Assembly: GCF_000430665.1 (NCBI RefSeq)
Contig: NZ_AUML01000003.1
Span: 1 to 64,000, forward strand
Reading direction: 5' to 3'
Source: Aquimarina muelleri DSM 19832
Lineage (GTDB): Bacteria > Bacteroidota > Bacteroidia > Flavobacteriales > Flavobacteriaceae
DNA: 64,000 bases
Below the pieces are notes generated by a model, which was not told where the DNA came from, did no database searches, and saw only the letters and a list, made by a program, of their open reading frames with translations. Below, piece after piece: positions 18,409 to 28,600 of the stretch; position 1 is the stretch's first letter, and every line of letters starts with the position of its first letter. A program made the position numbers and the translations under genes.

Positions 18409-19374
18409 ATGCGTAGAAATTTCAGAGATTACCTTACTATTGCTATAAAAGGATTAGCAATGGGCGCAGCAGATGTCGTTCCTGGGGTTTCAGGAGGAAC
18501 AATAGCTTTCATATCAGGTATTTATGAAGAATTAATCAAAACTATCAATGACCTAAATACCTCCTTTTTTTCTGTATGGAAAAAAGAAGGGTTTTTATCT
18601 TCATGGAAAAAATACAATCTTTCTTTTTTAACTGCTCTTTTTTTAGGAATTGCTACAAGTATTCTTTCTCTTGCCAAACTTATAAAATGGCTTCTACATA
18701 ATGAACCTTTATTATTATGGGCTTTCTTTTTTGGGTTAGTTCTTGCTAGTATCGTTCACATTGCGAAACAAATTACCACCTGGAAACCAAAAGTGTTTCT
18801 AGGAATTTTTCTAGCAGCTATATTATCTTATTTTATAACAATAGCAGAACCTCTAGCATCTCCTGATAGTAATTGGTATCTTTTATTTTGCGGTTTTATA
18901 GCAATTATTGCAATGATACTTCCTGGGGTTTCTGGTGCTTTTATACTATTACTCTTAGGAGCTTATCAAACATTTATTAATACTCTTAATCAATTGCGTG
19001 ATGGGTTAATACATATGAATCTTGAACTTTTGTGGCAAGCACTATCTAAGATCTTAATTATTGCTATAGGTGCTATATTAGGACTAAAACTATTTTCTAA
19101 AGTATTAAACTGGATGTTCAAGCATCACAAAAACATGACTTTAGCTATACTTACAGGATTCATGATAGGTTCTCTTAATAAATTATGGCCATGGAAAAAA
19201 GTAATCTCCTGGAGAACAAATTCTGAAGGAACAGAAGTTCCTTTTATAGAAAAAAGCATTTTACCCTCACAATTTGAAGGAGATCCAAGAATAATATGGG
19301 TATTGTTTTTTATTACTATAGGTTTTTTATTAATCTTAATATTAGAGCGACTTTCTATCAAAAAAGAAGACTAA
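18409..19374 (+). CDS. DUF368 membrane protein, putative polyprenyl-phosphate transporter (copy 1)
   Basis: Polytopic inner-membrane protein, 321 residues, about eight hydrophobic segments. It has the two DUF368 repeats: AMGAADVVPGVSGGTIAFISGIYEEL near 18-42 and MILPGVSGAFILLLLGAY near 170-187, an internal duplication typical of re-entrant transporter folds. DUF368 proteins of Vibrio and Staphylococcus (PopT) have been linked to recycling of undecaprenyl phosphate across the membrane. The ATG is supported by the upstream -7 box. The gene is followed after only 3 bp by a second DUF368 gene. Confidence 0.92.
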   Translation: MRRNFRDYLTIAIKGLAMGAADVVPGVSGGTIAFISGIYEELIKTINDLNTSFFSVWKKEGFLSSWKKYNLSFLTALFLGIATSILSLAKLIKWLLHNEPLLLWAFFFGLVLASIVHIAKQITTWKPKVFLGIFLAAILSYFITIAEPLASPDSNWYLLFCGFIAIIAMILPGVSGAFILLLLGAYQTFINTLNQLRDGLIHMNLELLWQALSKILIIAIGAILGLKLFSKVLNWMFKHHKNMTLAILTGFMIGSLNKLWPWKKVISWRTNSEGTEVPFIEKSILPSQFEGDPRIIWVLFFITIGFLLILILERLSIKKED

Positions 19375-19377
19375 TCA

Positions 19378-20397
19378 ATGCAACAAAGTACCCGAACTTT
19401 TACAGATAGATTTTTTCTTGTCATCAAAGGTCTTGCAATGGGTGCTGCAAATAAGGTTCCAGGAGTTTCTGGAGGAGTGGTTGCATTTGTTGCTGGGTTT
19501 TATGAAGAATTTATTGCTTCTCTCCAAAGAATAAATTTTAAAGCTTTTAAACTTTTTATAAATTTTAGATTCAAAAGCTTTTGGAAATATATTAACGGAA
19601 AATTTCTTTCACTATTAATTCTAGGAATGCTAATTAGCTATTTTAGTGTTTCTAAAATTTTAGATTACCTAATTATTCATTATGAACTATATGTTTGGTC
19701 TGCCTTTTTTGGTATGATCATAGGATCAATCTACTATATCTTAAAAGGTTTTGATGATTGGAGTAAAAGGAATATATGCCTTATTTTTATAGGCATAACT
19801 GTCGGAATAAGTATTAGCTTATTAGATCCTGCTAAAGAAAATGACAATCTCTGGTTTGTATTTATTTGCGGTATAATTGGAGTTTCAGGAATGACCTTAC
19901 CTGGTTTATCTGGTTCTTTCATATTGATATTATTAGGTAATTATGTGCTTTTATTAGTAGACTCTGTAAATGCTCTATATGATACCATAGCGAACATTAT
20001 TCAATGGGATTTTTCGTTTATAGAAGACCCAAAAAGAATACGTTTACTACAAGTACTCACAGTCTTTAGCATTGGATCTTTAACGGGTTTAGTTACATTA
20101 TCTCATTTTTTGGGCTACGTTTTAAAACATTTTAAAAACGCAACCTTTGCAGCTATTATCGGTTTTATAGCTGGTTCTTTGGGTGTTGTTTGGCCTTGGA
20201 AAAACAAAGTTTATAAAACAGATATTCTTGGCAACACCAAGTTAGACGCACTAGGCAATCCAATTCTGGATAATTACGATCGTTATTTTCCTGACTTCAC
20301 TACTACAGAAACTTACATAGGCATATTTTATATCCTTACAGGAATTGGTGTAGTTTTATGGTTAGAATGGTATGGTAAACGATTGACAAAAACTTAA
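19378..20397 (+). CDS. DUF368 membrane protein, putative polyprenyl-phosphate transporter (copy 2)
   Basis: Paralogue of the preceding gene, 339 residues. The same motifs are changed in detail: AMGAANKVPGVSGGVVAFVAGFYEEF near the N-terminus and MTLPGLSGSFILILLGNY near 172-190. It has a longer C-terminal extracytoplasmic stretch (DILGNTKLDALGNPILDNYD region) before the final helix. It starts 3 bp after copy 1 and ends 2 bp before aroE, so all three are one operon. The pair may work as a heteromer or on different lipid carriers; this is inference. Confidence 0.92.
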   Translation: MQQSTRTFTDRFFLVIKGLAMGAANKVPGVSGGVVAFVAGFYEEFIASLQRINFKAFKLFINFRFKSFWKYINGKFLSLLILGMLISYFSVSKILDYLIIHYELYVWSAFFGMIIGSIYYILKGFDDWSKRNICLIFIGITVGISISLLDPAKENDNLWFVFICGIIGVSGMTLPGLSGSFILILLGNYVLLLVDSVNALYDTIANIIQWDFSFIEDPKRIRLLQVLTVFSIGSLTGLVTLSHFLGYVLKHFKNATFAAIIGFIAGSLGVVWPWKNKVYKTDILGNTKLDALGNPILDNYDRYFPDFTTTETYIGIFYILTGIGVVLWLEWYGKRLTKT

Positions 20398-20399
20398 AA

Positions 20400-21131
20400 A
20401 TGAAAAAAACATACGGGTTATTAGGTAAAAATATTGGTTACTCTTTTTCAAAAAGTTTTTTTTCTGAAAAATTTGAAAATGAAAGTTTAAATTGTGAATA
20501 TATAAACTTCGATATTACAGAGATAAAAGATATAGTTGACATAATAAAAAATCCGCAAGTACAAGGCTTAAATGTAACTATCCCATATAAAGAAGAAATA
20601 ATTTCTTATTTGGATGATCTTGATCCAATTGCTAAAGAAATAGGAGCTGTAAATGTTATTAAATTTAGCAAAGATCAAAAAATAAAAGGATACAACAGTG
20701 ATTACTATGGCTTTACAGAATCTTTAAAACCATTATTAAATAAAAAAATAAAAAAAGCACTAATATTAGGAACTGGAGGAGCTTCAAAAGCAATTTCTTA
20801 TGCTCTAAACCAATTAAATATAGAACATACATTTGTATCTCGTAATCCAGATTTTAATGAACTTAGCTATTCGGATCTTGATGAAGATATAATGAGTTCG
20901 TATACATTAATTATTAATTGCACACCTTTGGGGACGTATCCAAATGTCCAAAACTACCCAGATATACCTTATGAATATGTTACGAAAAATCATGTTTTAT
21001 ATGATTTAATATATAATCCAAAAGAAACTGCATTTATGAGTAAAGGCAAAGAAAAAGACGCTAAAGTATCTAATGGATTACAAATGTTAATCCTACAAGC
21101 TAAAAAAGCTTGGGAGATATGGAATAATTAA
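20400..21131 (+). CDS. aroE: Shikimate dehydrogenase
   Basis: NADPH-dependent reduction of 3-dehydroshikimate in the chorismate pathway. 243 residues, slightly short as usual for Bacteroidota AroE. Motifs: GLLGKNIGYSFSKSF (shikimate site SxS), LNVTIPYKEEI with the catalytic Lys (near 65), IGAVNVI, GYNSDYYGF, and the nucleotide loop LGTGGASKAI near 125. C-terminal NGLQMLILQAKKAWEIW. It overlaps the operon of the two DUF368 genes with a 2-bp gap. Confidence 0.95.
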   Translation: MKKTYGLLGKNIGYSFSKSFFSEKFENESLNCEYINFDITEIKDIVDIIKNPQVQGLNVTIPYKEEIISYLDDLDPIAKEIGAVNVIKFSKDQKIKGYNSDYYGFTESLKPLLNKKIKKALILGTGGASKAISYALNQLNIEHTFVSRNPDFNELSYSDLDEDIMSSYTLIINCTPLGTYPNVQNYPDIPYEYVTKNHVLYDLIYNPKETAFMSKGKEKDAKVSNGLQMLILQAKKAWEIWNN

Positions 21132-21199
21132 CAAGGATATTTTAGTTTTGAAATAAATTTCTTACAATAAATAATCTATATACTCTTAAAACTCTTCAA

Positions 21200-21207
21200 T
21201 AACTTTG
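21200..21207 (+). promoter_or_regulatory. -7 promoter box upstream of the DUF349 gene
   Basis: TAACTTTG, an exact TAnnTTTG match, 65 bp before the ATG at 21273. No clear -33 box, so tentative. Confidence 0.4.
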
Positions 21208-21272
21208 AGGTTTTCTAATATGTTAGTATCTTAGTCAGGCATTTAGTCTAGATAAACAAAAAAGCGCATACG

Positions 21273-23357
21273 ATGTCCACACGTGATAACCTGCCAAAGG
21301 CAGATGGAAACAAAGATAATAAAACCGAAATTTTAGATATTAACTCTGAGACAGAAAACTTAGAGTCATCTGCACCAGAGATCACTAAAAAATCTGATGA
21401 AATATCTATAGAACAAACTGACGAAAAAAATCTTTCTGAAGAGCCTACTAATATCGATAACTCAAAAATTACCGATGTTGTAGAAAATAATTCTGTTTCT
21501 ATTAATGATGGTAATACTGTCTCCGATAAAAAGGAATCAAGTACAGATAGTACTCTAAAAAAAGAGGATCAAATTCAAGATCAAATGGATGAGGCTGTTG
21601 CAGAGGATAGTGAAGATGAAAGTACGATGGAGCGCCATAATATCGAGAAGAAGGATTATCACGCTATGAATAAGGAAGAATTGATCAAAGAACTTAAAGA
21701 ATTGATCAAGAATGAAAAAATTCAGGCCATTAGAGAGCATGTTGAAGAGATTAAAAATGAGTTCAATGAAAAATTTAATGAAGAAGTTGAGCAAAAGAAG
21801 GATGAATTTTTAAACGAAGGTGGTGATATTATTGATTTTTACTACTCTACACCTATAAAGAAAGAATTCAATTCTGTTTATTTTGATTATAAAGAAAAAA
21901 GAAATGCATATTATCAAAATTTAAAAAAGGATCTTCAAGAAAATTTAAAAAGACGATTAGAACTTATAGAAGAGTTAAAAGGACTACTTAATGTAGACGA
22001 AAATATAAATACTACCTATAATCATTTTAAAGACATTCAAGAAAGATGGCGTAATGCAGGAGCTATTCCTAGAGATAAATACAATACTGTATGGAATACG
22101 TATCACCATCACACAGAGAATTTTTATGATTTTTTACACCTAAATAGAGAGTTTAGAGATTTAGATTTCAAACACAACCTGGAACAAAAACTAAAAATTA
22201 TAGAACGTGCTACAGAATTAGCACAAGAAACAGATGTTAACAGGTCTTTTAGAGAGTTGCAATTACTCCATAAAATGTGGAAAGAAGATCTAGGACCTGT
22301 TGAAAAAGAATACAGAGAACCTATATGGGAAAAATTTAGTGCATTAACTAGGCAAATTCATGAAAATCGCCAAAATCATTTTAAAGACTTAGATAAAGTT
22401 TTCGAAAAAAATCTTGAAGTTAAACAAGAGATCATCGCTAAAATTACTCAAGTTGCTTCTAGTAACGCAAAGAATCATAGTGGTTGGCAACAAAAGATAA
22501 AAGAAATAGAAGTTCTTAGAGATGCTTTTTTTAATGCAGGAAAAGTACCTTCTAATGTAAACGAACAAACATGGAGTGAATTTAAAACAGCTGTAAGAGA
22601 ATTTAATCGTAATAAGAATTCTTTCTATAAAGGACTTAAAAAAGATCAATTCGATAACCTTAACAAAAAGATAGAATTAATTCAAATTGCAGAAGATAAT
22701 AAGAACAGTGATGATTTTACTACTGTTACTCCTCTTATGAAAAAAATTCAATCAGATTGGAAGAAAATTGGTCATGTACCTAGAAAAGACAGTGATAAAA
22801 TCTGGAAACGATTTAAAGACGCTTGCAACTTTTATTTTGATAGAGTTCATGCAGAAAAAAATGAGCTTAATAAAGAAGAAGAAGCTTCATTAGATAAAAA
22901 ACAAGCACATATAGAAAAACTTAAAGAGCTAAAACTATCTGGTGATCCAAAAAATGATCTTGCTACTATAAAAGAAAATATTGTCGTTTGGAAAACATTA
23001 GGAAGAGTGCCATATAAAGGCAAAAGCATTGAAGATACTTATAACAACATACTAGATGGTTTTTTTAAAGAACTTAACCTAAGTCGTAAAGAAACAGAAC
23101 TGATCAAATATGAAAATAAATTAAACACTCTGTCTAGCCAAACAGATGATCGCGCACTTAAGAATGAACAAAACTTTATTCGTAAAAAAATTGATGAAGT
23201 ACATGCTGAAATACGACAGTTAGAAAACAATCTTCAGTTTTTTAAACATGCTAAAGACGATAACCCTTTGGTAAGGGATGTACAAAAAAATATTCAAAAA
23301 CACCGTGATAACCTTGAGGTTTGGAAGGCTAAATTGAAAAAAATAAAACAATTATAA
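21273..23357 (+). CDS. DUF349 repeat protein
   Basis: Large, acidic and helical protein of 694 residues. The first 120 residues are Ser/Asp/Glu/Asn-rich and probably disordered. The rest contains five DUF349 repeats recognisable by a Trp followed by G-x-[IV]-P and a second aromatic helix: RWRNAGAIPRDKYNTVW (near 265), MWKEDLGPVEKEYREPIW (near 340), FFNAGKVPSNVNEQTW, WKKIGHVPRKDSDKIW (near 500) and WKTLGRVPYKGKS (near 575). A coiled coil ends the protein. The family is near-universal in Bacteroidota; no function is established to my knowledge. It is monocistronic by position, after aroE. Confidence 0.9.
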   Translation: MSTRDNLPKADGNKDNKTEILDINSETENLESSAPEITKKSDEISIEQTDEKNLSEEPTNIDNSKITDVVENNSVSINDGNTVSDKKESSTDSTLKKEDQIQDQMDEAVAEDSEDESTMERHNIEKKDYHAMNKEELIKELKELIKNEKIQAIREHVEEIKNEFNEKFNEEVEQKKDEFLNEGGDIIDFYYSTPIKKEFNSVYFDYKEKRNAYYQNLKKDLQENLKRRLELIEELKGLLNVDENINTTYNHFKDIQERWRNAGAIPRDKYNTVWNTYHHHTENFYDFLHLNREFRDLDFKHNLEQKLKIIERATELAQETDVNRSFRELQLLHKMWKEDLGPVEKEYREPIWEKFSALTRQIHENRQNHFKDLDKVFEKNLEVKQEIIAKITQVASSNAKNHSGWQQKIKEIEVLRDAFFNAGKVPSNVNEQTWSEFKTAVREFNRNKNSFYKGLKKDQFDNLNKKIELIQIAEDNKNSDDFTTVTPLMKKIQSDWKKIGHVPRKDSDKIWKRFKDACNFYFDRVHAEKNELNKEEEASLDKKQAHIEKLKELKLSGDPKNDLATIKENIVVWKTLGRVPYKGKSIEDTYNNILDGFFKELNLSRKETELIKYENKLNTLSSQTDDRALKNEQNFIRKKIDEVHAEIRQLENNLQFFKHAKDDNPLVRDVQKNIQKHRDNLEVWKAKLKKIKQL

Positions 23358-23651
23358 TCTATTTTTGATTTATATAATACTTCTATAATTCAGAAGCAAT
23401 TATAATACATTTTTAATTTTTATATTATAACTATATATAAAAAAAGTGTTTTATAGAAACCTAATGCTATCTGCTACCCTAAAAACTGACCTAAGAATAA
23501 TTGTTATGTTTTTAGTAAACGTTATAGGCAGAAAACATAAAATTTTCAAAGATCAAGATTGTCACATAACAATCAGACCTTAGAGCATCTACCTTTGATG
23601 TGACGCTTTATTTAAGTCCATAAATCTATTCGTTTATCATCTTTCTATACT
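23358..23651. other. Intergenic region left of the IS1380 remnant
   Basis: 294 bp, AT-rich, with TATA-rich inverted stretches around 23395-23450. No gene, terminator or IS end could be assigned with confidence. Confidence 0.4.
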
Positions 23652-23930
23652 CTATGGAATTTTCTTACATAAACTCTCTACCAAGGTATTATCAGGCCTG
23701 AACCAAGCATTGTCTACCATTCTGGTTTGCCCCATAAAAGCTATCAAATGGATGATGTGAATTACCTCTTTTTTATTGGGATTACACCCTTTAGCACCAC
23801 TTTGTTGTTCCCCAAATCTGGTAATGACAATACTATCAAGGTATAATAGTGATATTGACAACTTCCTATCTGATCTAAAAAACCAATGTTGCCATTGTGG
23901 AAAAACATCCGCACGTTATGAGCTTGGGAA
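23652..23930 (-). pseudogene. IS1380-type transposase fragment
   Basis: A short minus-strand frame translates to LYLDSIVITRFGEQQSGAKGCNP and IIHLIAFMGQTRMVDNAWFRPDNT. This matches the central part of IS1380-family DDE transposases (VDSTVFTRYGxQEGAxxGYNPxxxGRPSHHPLLAF-type block, with the first catalytic Asp in LDS). The frame can be followed upstream to about 23930. Both ends of the protein are gone and the expected GRPSHHP reads EVIHIIH, so this is a dead remnant. No terminal repeats were located. Confidence 0.65.
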
Positions 23931-24127
23931 AACTTTGCAAAAGAAAATAAACATACCCCTTATCAGAACCAATCTACAAAAAACAAATCTCATACCTATT
24001 AGAGTGTCTAGCAACAACGAAACATTATTACTTTTATAAATATGGGCGCTTAAGTTAACGCTAAAGATTACTGTTTTTTTTAATACGATGCAAGCCTCGG
24101 AGTATTAAACCCTAATAGAATAAAAAC

Positions 24128-24167
24128 AAAATTACCCATTAGAAAAATTTTTCTAATGGGTAATTTT
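24128..24167 (-). terminator. Terminator after susD
   Basis: A perfect 20-bp inverted repeat (24128-24147 with 24148-24167) with ACCCATTAG and CTAATGGGT cores and T-runs on both strands. It lies 39 bp beyond the susD stop codon and closes the SusCD transcript. Confidence 0.85.
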
Positions 24168-24205
24168 TATTAAAACTGAACAAAACCTAACTAGATAACT
24201 TTAAA

Positions 24206-25666
24206 TTAGTATCCTGGATTTTGTTGCCCAGCAACTGTTGGGTTTGCATTAATCTCTGCAGTTGGAATAGGAAATTGGAATCTGAAATCACCTGCAGCAA
24301 GAATTGGAGCTACAGGAGTAGTTCCTGTACCATCAATAAGATCTCCACGAGTTGGATTACGCTCTATACTTTCTCCTCTTCTTTTTATATCAAAGAATCT
24401 ATGACCTTCACAAGCTAATTCAACTCTTCTTTCAAATTGAATAGCATCTTCCAAAGCAGTACCTGTTTCTGTTCCTGCTACAAAAGAACTGTATCTTTCT
24501 TGTCTTAACAAATTTAGAGTAGTTAAAGCAGCTCCTTCTTGTCCTAATTCAAATTGTGCTTCTGCTTTATTTAAAAGCACTTCTGCTGCACGTAAAACCT
24601 TCACATCAACTTTTCCGTTTACTTGACCAGGTTCTCCTAAAAACTTTTTAATTGCGTTATAGTCATTCCCTTTATTTGTACCAACAAATTGTAAAACATC
24701 TTTTCTAGCATCATTAGCATCAATACTATTAAAGAAATCAAAATCAAGCACATACTCCGAAGTTGTAATCCCACGTGAAGATTGACTATAAAGAACACCT
24801 ACACTATTACCTCTTGCTTCTGAAGAAGTATTAATAGAAAGCTCTATAATAACTCCTGCATTAGTTACATCTGTATATACATCAGGAAGTTCAGAAGCTG
24901 TAGCCAATCCTGCAGTTACTTTATTAGCTGCATCTATAGATTTTTGATATTCTCCATTATACAGATAAACTCTTGATAACAAGGCATATACTCCATTTTT
25001 ATTTAATCTACCTTCTATATTATCTTTATCAATTAATAAAGCTGCACGCTCTAAATCATCAATAATCTCCAAGTAGTTTGATGCTATAGTTTCTCTTGCT
25101 GGTTGAGCATAAGGATCCCCAGAGTCACCATCTTCTACCTTAATATATGTTACACCTAATGCACTATTTGCATCAGAACTTTGCGTAGGAATTGGTCCAT
25201 AAATTCTTGCTAGATCAAAATGAGCCCAAGCTCTTGCTGCTAATGCTTGACCAAGAATATTATCTTGTTGAGATTCTCCATCTATATTATCAATTTGTCC
25301 TATAATTAAATTAGCTCCATTAATAGCTTCATAAGCTTCACTATAATATAAAGGAATAGCACCTAAAGTACTCGCTACATATCTTAAATCATGATAATCA
25401 TCATTAGAGTTTCTACCAGTCTGAGCTTGTATAACGTTATCTGAGATAATATCAGGAATACCCTGTAAGCCTGAGTCAGGATTTGAGTAATACAACCATA
25501 ACTGTCTGTAAACACCATCTACTCCTATTTGAAAAGTCTCTGGAGTATTAAAAAAGGTCTGTGGACTACCTTCTGTAAAAGGCTGTAAATCATTTAATTC
25601 ATCATCACAAGCTAAAAAACCTAGCGAAAAGAATAAAATAATTACTATGTAAATTTTATTGTTCAT
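24206..25666 (-). CDS. SusD/RagB-family nutrient-binding outer-membrane lipoprotein
   Basis: Surface lipoprotein that caps a SusC-type barrel and binds the substrate. 486 residues with a lipoprotein signal (FFSLGFLACDD, lipobox LAC, acylated Cys near 20). Helical TPR-like SusD body follows, with ALAARAWAHFDLARIYGPIPT near 150-170 and the usual C-terminal FDIKRRGE and QNPGY ending. It lies 19 bp after susC. The pair belongs to a TonB-dependent uptake system, but no glycoside hydrolase or peptidase is adjacent, so the substrate is unknown. The upstream AraC-type regulator is the probable sensor. Confidence 0.95.
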   Translation of the reverse strand: MNNKIYIVIILFFSLGFLACDDELNDLQPFTEGSPQTFFNTPETFQIGVDGVYRQLWLYYSNPDSGLQGIPDIISDNVIQAQTGRNSNDDYHDLRYVASTLGAIPLYYSEAYEAINGANLIIGQIDNIDGESQQDNILGQALAARAWAHFDLARIYGPIPTQSSDANSALGVTYIKVEDGDSGDPYAQPARETIASNYLEIIDDLERAALLIDKDNIEGRLNKNGVYALLSRVYLYNGEYQKSIDAANKVTAGLATASELPDVYTDVTNAGVIIELSINTSSEARGNSVGVLYSQSSRGITTSEYVLDFDFFNSIDANDARKDVLQFVGTNKGNDYNAIKKFLGEPGQVNGKVDVKVLRAAEVLLNKAEAQFELGQEGAALTTLNLLRQERYSSFVAGTETGTALEDAIQFERRVELACEGHRFFDIKRRGESIERNPTRGDLIDGTGTTPVAPILAAGDFRFQFPIPTAEINANPTVAGQQNPGY

Positions 25667-25685
25667 GTCTTTTTTTTATTTTAAA

Positions 25686-28600
25686 TTAAAATCCTACTTC
25701 AATTCCAAAAGTATAAGATCTAGTTTGTGGGTAGCTAAATAAACTAAACTCTCCTGGCACGAAACCTGGATCTCCTTGCTCTCCACTTTCTGCAGAACCT
25801 ATACCTATTTCTGGATCACCTTGATAATCTGTTAATGTCCAAATATTTTGACCAGTAACAAAAAGTCTTAGAGATTCTAACTTTATAGCGTCTAAGAATT
25901 TTCTAGGCATATTATAATCAAAAGTTAATGTTCTTAATCTAATAAAATCACCTTTTTCTAAAAATCTTGTAGTTGCTGCTTGATCTGCAGTATCTTGAAA
26001 TCTAGGGCTAGGTAAAACACCTGTATCTCCTGGTTGTTTCCAATAATTAAAAGCACTAGTGTATAAATTTGAATCAATATTACCTATAGCTTCACCTGCT
26101 GCTCTTTGTCTATTTAGAATATAATTACCGCTTCTGTATACAAAATCTCCTCTTAAACCAAATCCTTTGTACTTTACAGAAGTATAAAAACCTCCTTCTA
26201 CATCAGCTATTGGCGATTTTCCTTCTTGAATTTTTTGGAAACTATCACTATAAGTTTCTGTAATATTACCATCTAAATCTACATATTGAGGCGCTCCATT
26301 ATCTGGATTTACTCCTGCATATTCTACTAGATAGAAAGAATTGATTTCCTGACCTTCACGGAGAATAATATTTCCAAATGTTCCTCTTACTATATCTTGT
26401 CCATTTATTAATTTCTTAACTTCGGTATCTAACAAGGTAATATTACCTCCAAGAGATAAACGAAAATCTTCTGTTCTTATAACATCTGCATTTAAAGAAA
26501 TCTCTACTCCTCTATTTTCTACTTCTCCAATATTTTGAAAAATAGCATTATCTTCATCTCCTGCTGTATAAGAGATAGGTCTATTAAGAAGAAGATCTTT
26601 TGAATTCTTTTTAAAATAATCTACAACTCCACTAAGTCTATTATTAAAGAAAGCAAACTCTACACCAATATCTAAAATTGCTTGAGACTCCCATTGAATC
26701 AATGGATTTGGTGCATTTAAAGAAGAACCTGTGGTTCTACCATTATAAGTAGAATTAAATCCTAACAATTCTACGAATTGAAAATCTGGTATATTCTGAT
26801 TACCTGATGTTCCATAAGATGCACGAAGTTTTAAATCGCTAAAAAATGAATCATCCATAAAGCTTTCTTTAGCTATATTCCAAGCTAAACTACCACTTGC
26901 GAACGTACCATATTTATTTTCAGGTCCAAACTTAGTAGAACCATCTCGTCTTATAGAAGCGGAAGCAATATATTTTCCATCATAATCGTAATCAAGGAAT
27001 AATGCTTGAGAAAATAAAATTCTTCTATCCTCATCAGAACCAGCATTAGTAGCTTCTGCAGAGACATCTAAGTATGGTATTTCTGCTGAAGGAAAACCTC
27101 TAGCATCAGCAAATAAATCAGTTCGTATATTTTCATTATATTCTAAAAGAAAACTAGCTGATAAATTATGTACATCATTAAAAGTATCATTATAACTAAA
27201 TAAATTAGATACATTATACTCAAAATCTAAGGCATAATTTTCTGTTTGAGTCCCTGGAAAATTTTTATCTCCAACAAACCCGTCTAAAACACCTCCTTGA
27301 AGAGATCTACTTGTTCTATTGAAACGGTTACTTACAAGACCTATCGCAAAACGATTTGAGAATTTATCTGATAAAGTTATATTCGCTGCAACATTACCAA
27401 TAACTAAAAGGTTACGGCTACTTTCTTGTTCTGTTAACAAAGCTCTTGCTATTGGAAAAGAAGTTGACGTTGGATTAAATACAGGGTTTCCTTTTGTATC
27501 CAATAATACATTACCTTGTGCATCTCTCGAAAAAAGAGGCTCATAAGGGTTATAAGAATAAAGAGCTCTAAATGGATTCTGCACATTGTTTCTATCCCTA
27601 GGAAGATCCGTAGCACTTCTAGCATAAGAAACGTTAGCATCTATACCTAGCCAATCTTTTGCTTGATAAGAAGTATTTAATCTAGCTGTAATTCTTTCAA
27701 AACCATCTATTCTATCTATTACACCAGTGTTTTTATCATATCCTAAAGATAAAAAATAAGACAAACGCTCATCAGCACCTGATATAGACAATGAATTAGA
27801 TTGAATCACCGAAGTTCTTAAAAGTTCCTCTTCCCAATTTGTATCCAAACCTATAAGTGTTTGTAACTCTTCAGGAGTTGAAACTGCTCCAGGAAGTTTT
27901 GTGGCAGCTCCAATCCCTAATCCTGCATATTGACGCTCTATCTCTAATTTTTGAGAAGCATTCATTAAATCAAAAGAATCTGGAATACGCTCACCAAAAC
28001 CATATGAAGAAATGAATCTAATTTTAGCATCTCCTCGTTTTCCTTTCTTTGTTGTTATCAAGATAACACCGTTTGCTCCTCTAGATCCATATTTAGAAGC
28101 TGAAGCAGCATCTTTAAGGACAGACATAGATTCAATATCATTAGGATTTAAACCTGCTAATGGATTGAAATTATTGTTTGCTGTATTATCCGTAATAGGA
28201 ATAGGAACACCATCTATAACGTAAAGAGGAGTTGTACTTGCATTTAAAGAACCAACACCACGTATTTGAACAAATGCCGTATTACCTGGTCTTCCATTAG
28301 AAGCTGTAACTTGTACCCCTGCAGCCTGACCCTGAAGTATATTATCAATACTAGTAGAAGGGACAAAATCCTGTAGATCTTGTGATCCTACAGTGGATAT
28401 AGCAGAAGTTATGTTTGACCTCTTGGAAACTCCATAAGCAGTAACAACAACCTCTTCTAATTCTGAGGAAGAAGCTATCAATTTAACATTAACTGCTGTA
28501 TTGTCTCCTACAACAATTTTTTTAGTTTCAAAACCGACATAACTAAAAGAAATTACTGCACCTCGACTAGCAGATATAGTGTATACCCCATCAAAATCAG

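Noticed and set aside
23776-24039. 87-codon plus-strand frame with CCHCGK-like motif, possible zinc ribbon protein
   Set aside because: It lies antisense to the IS1380 fragment and shows no credible family; the transposase reading explains the conservation.
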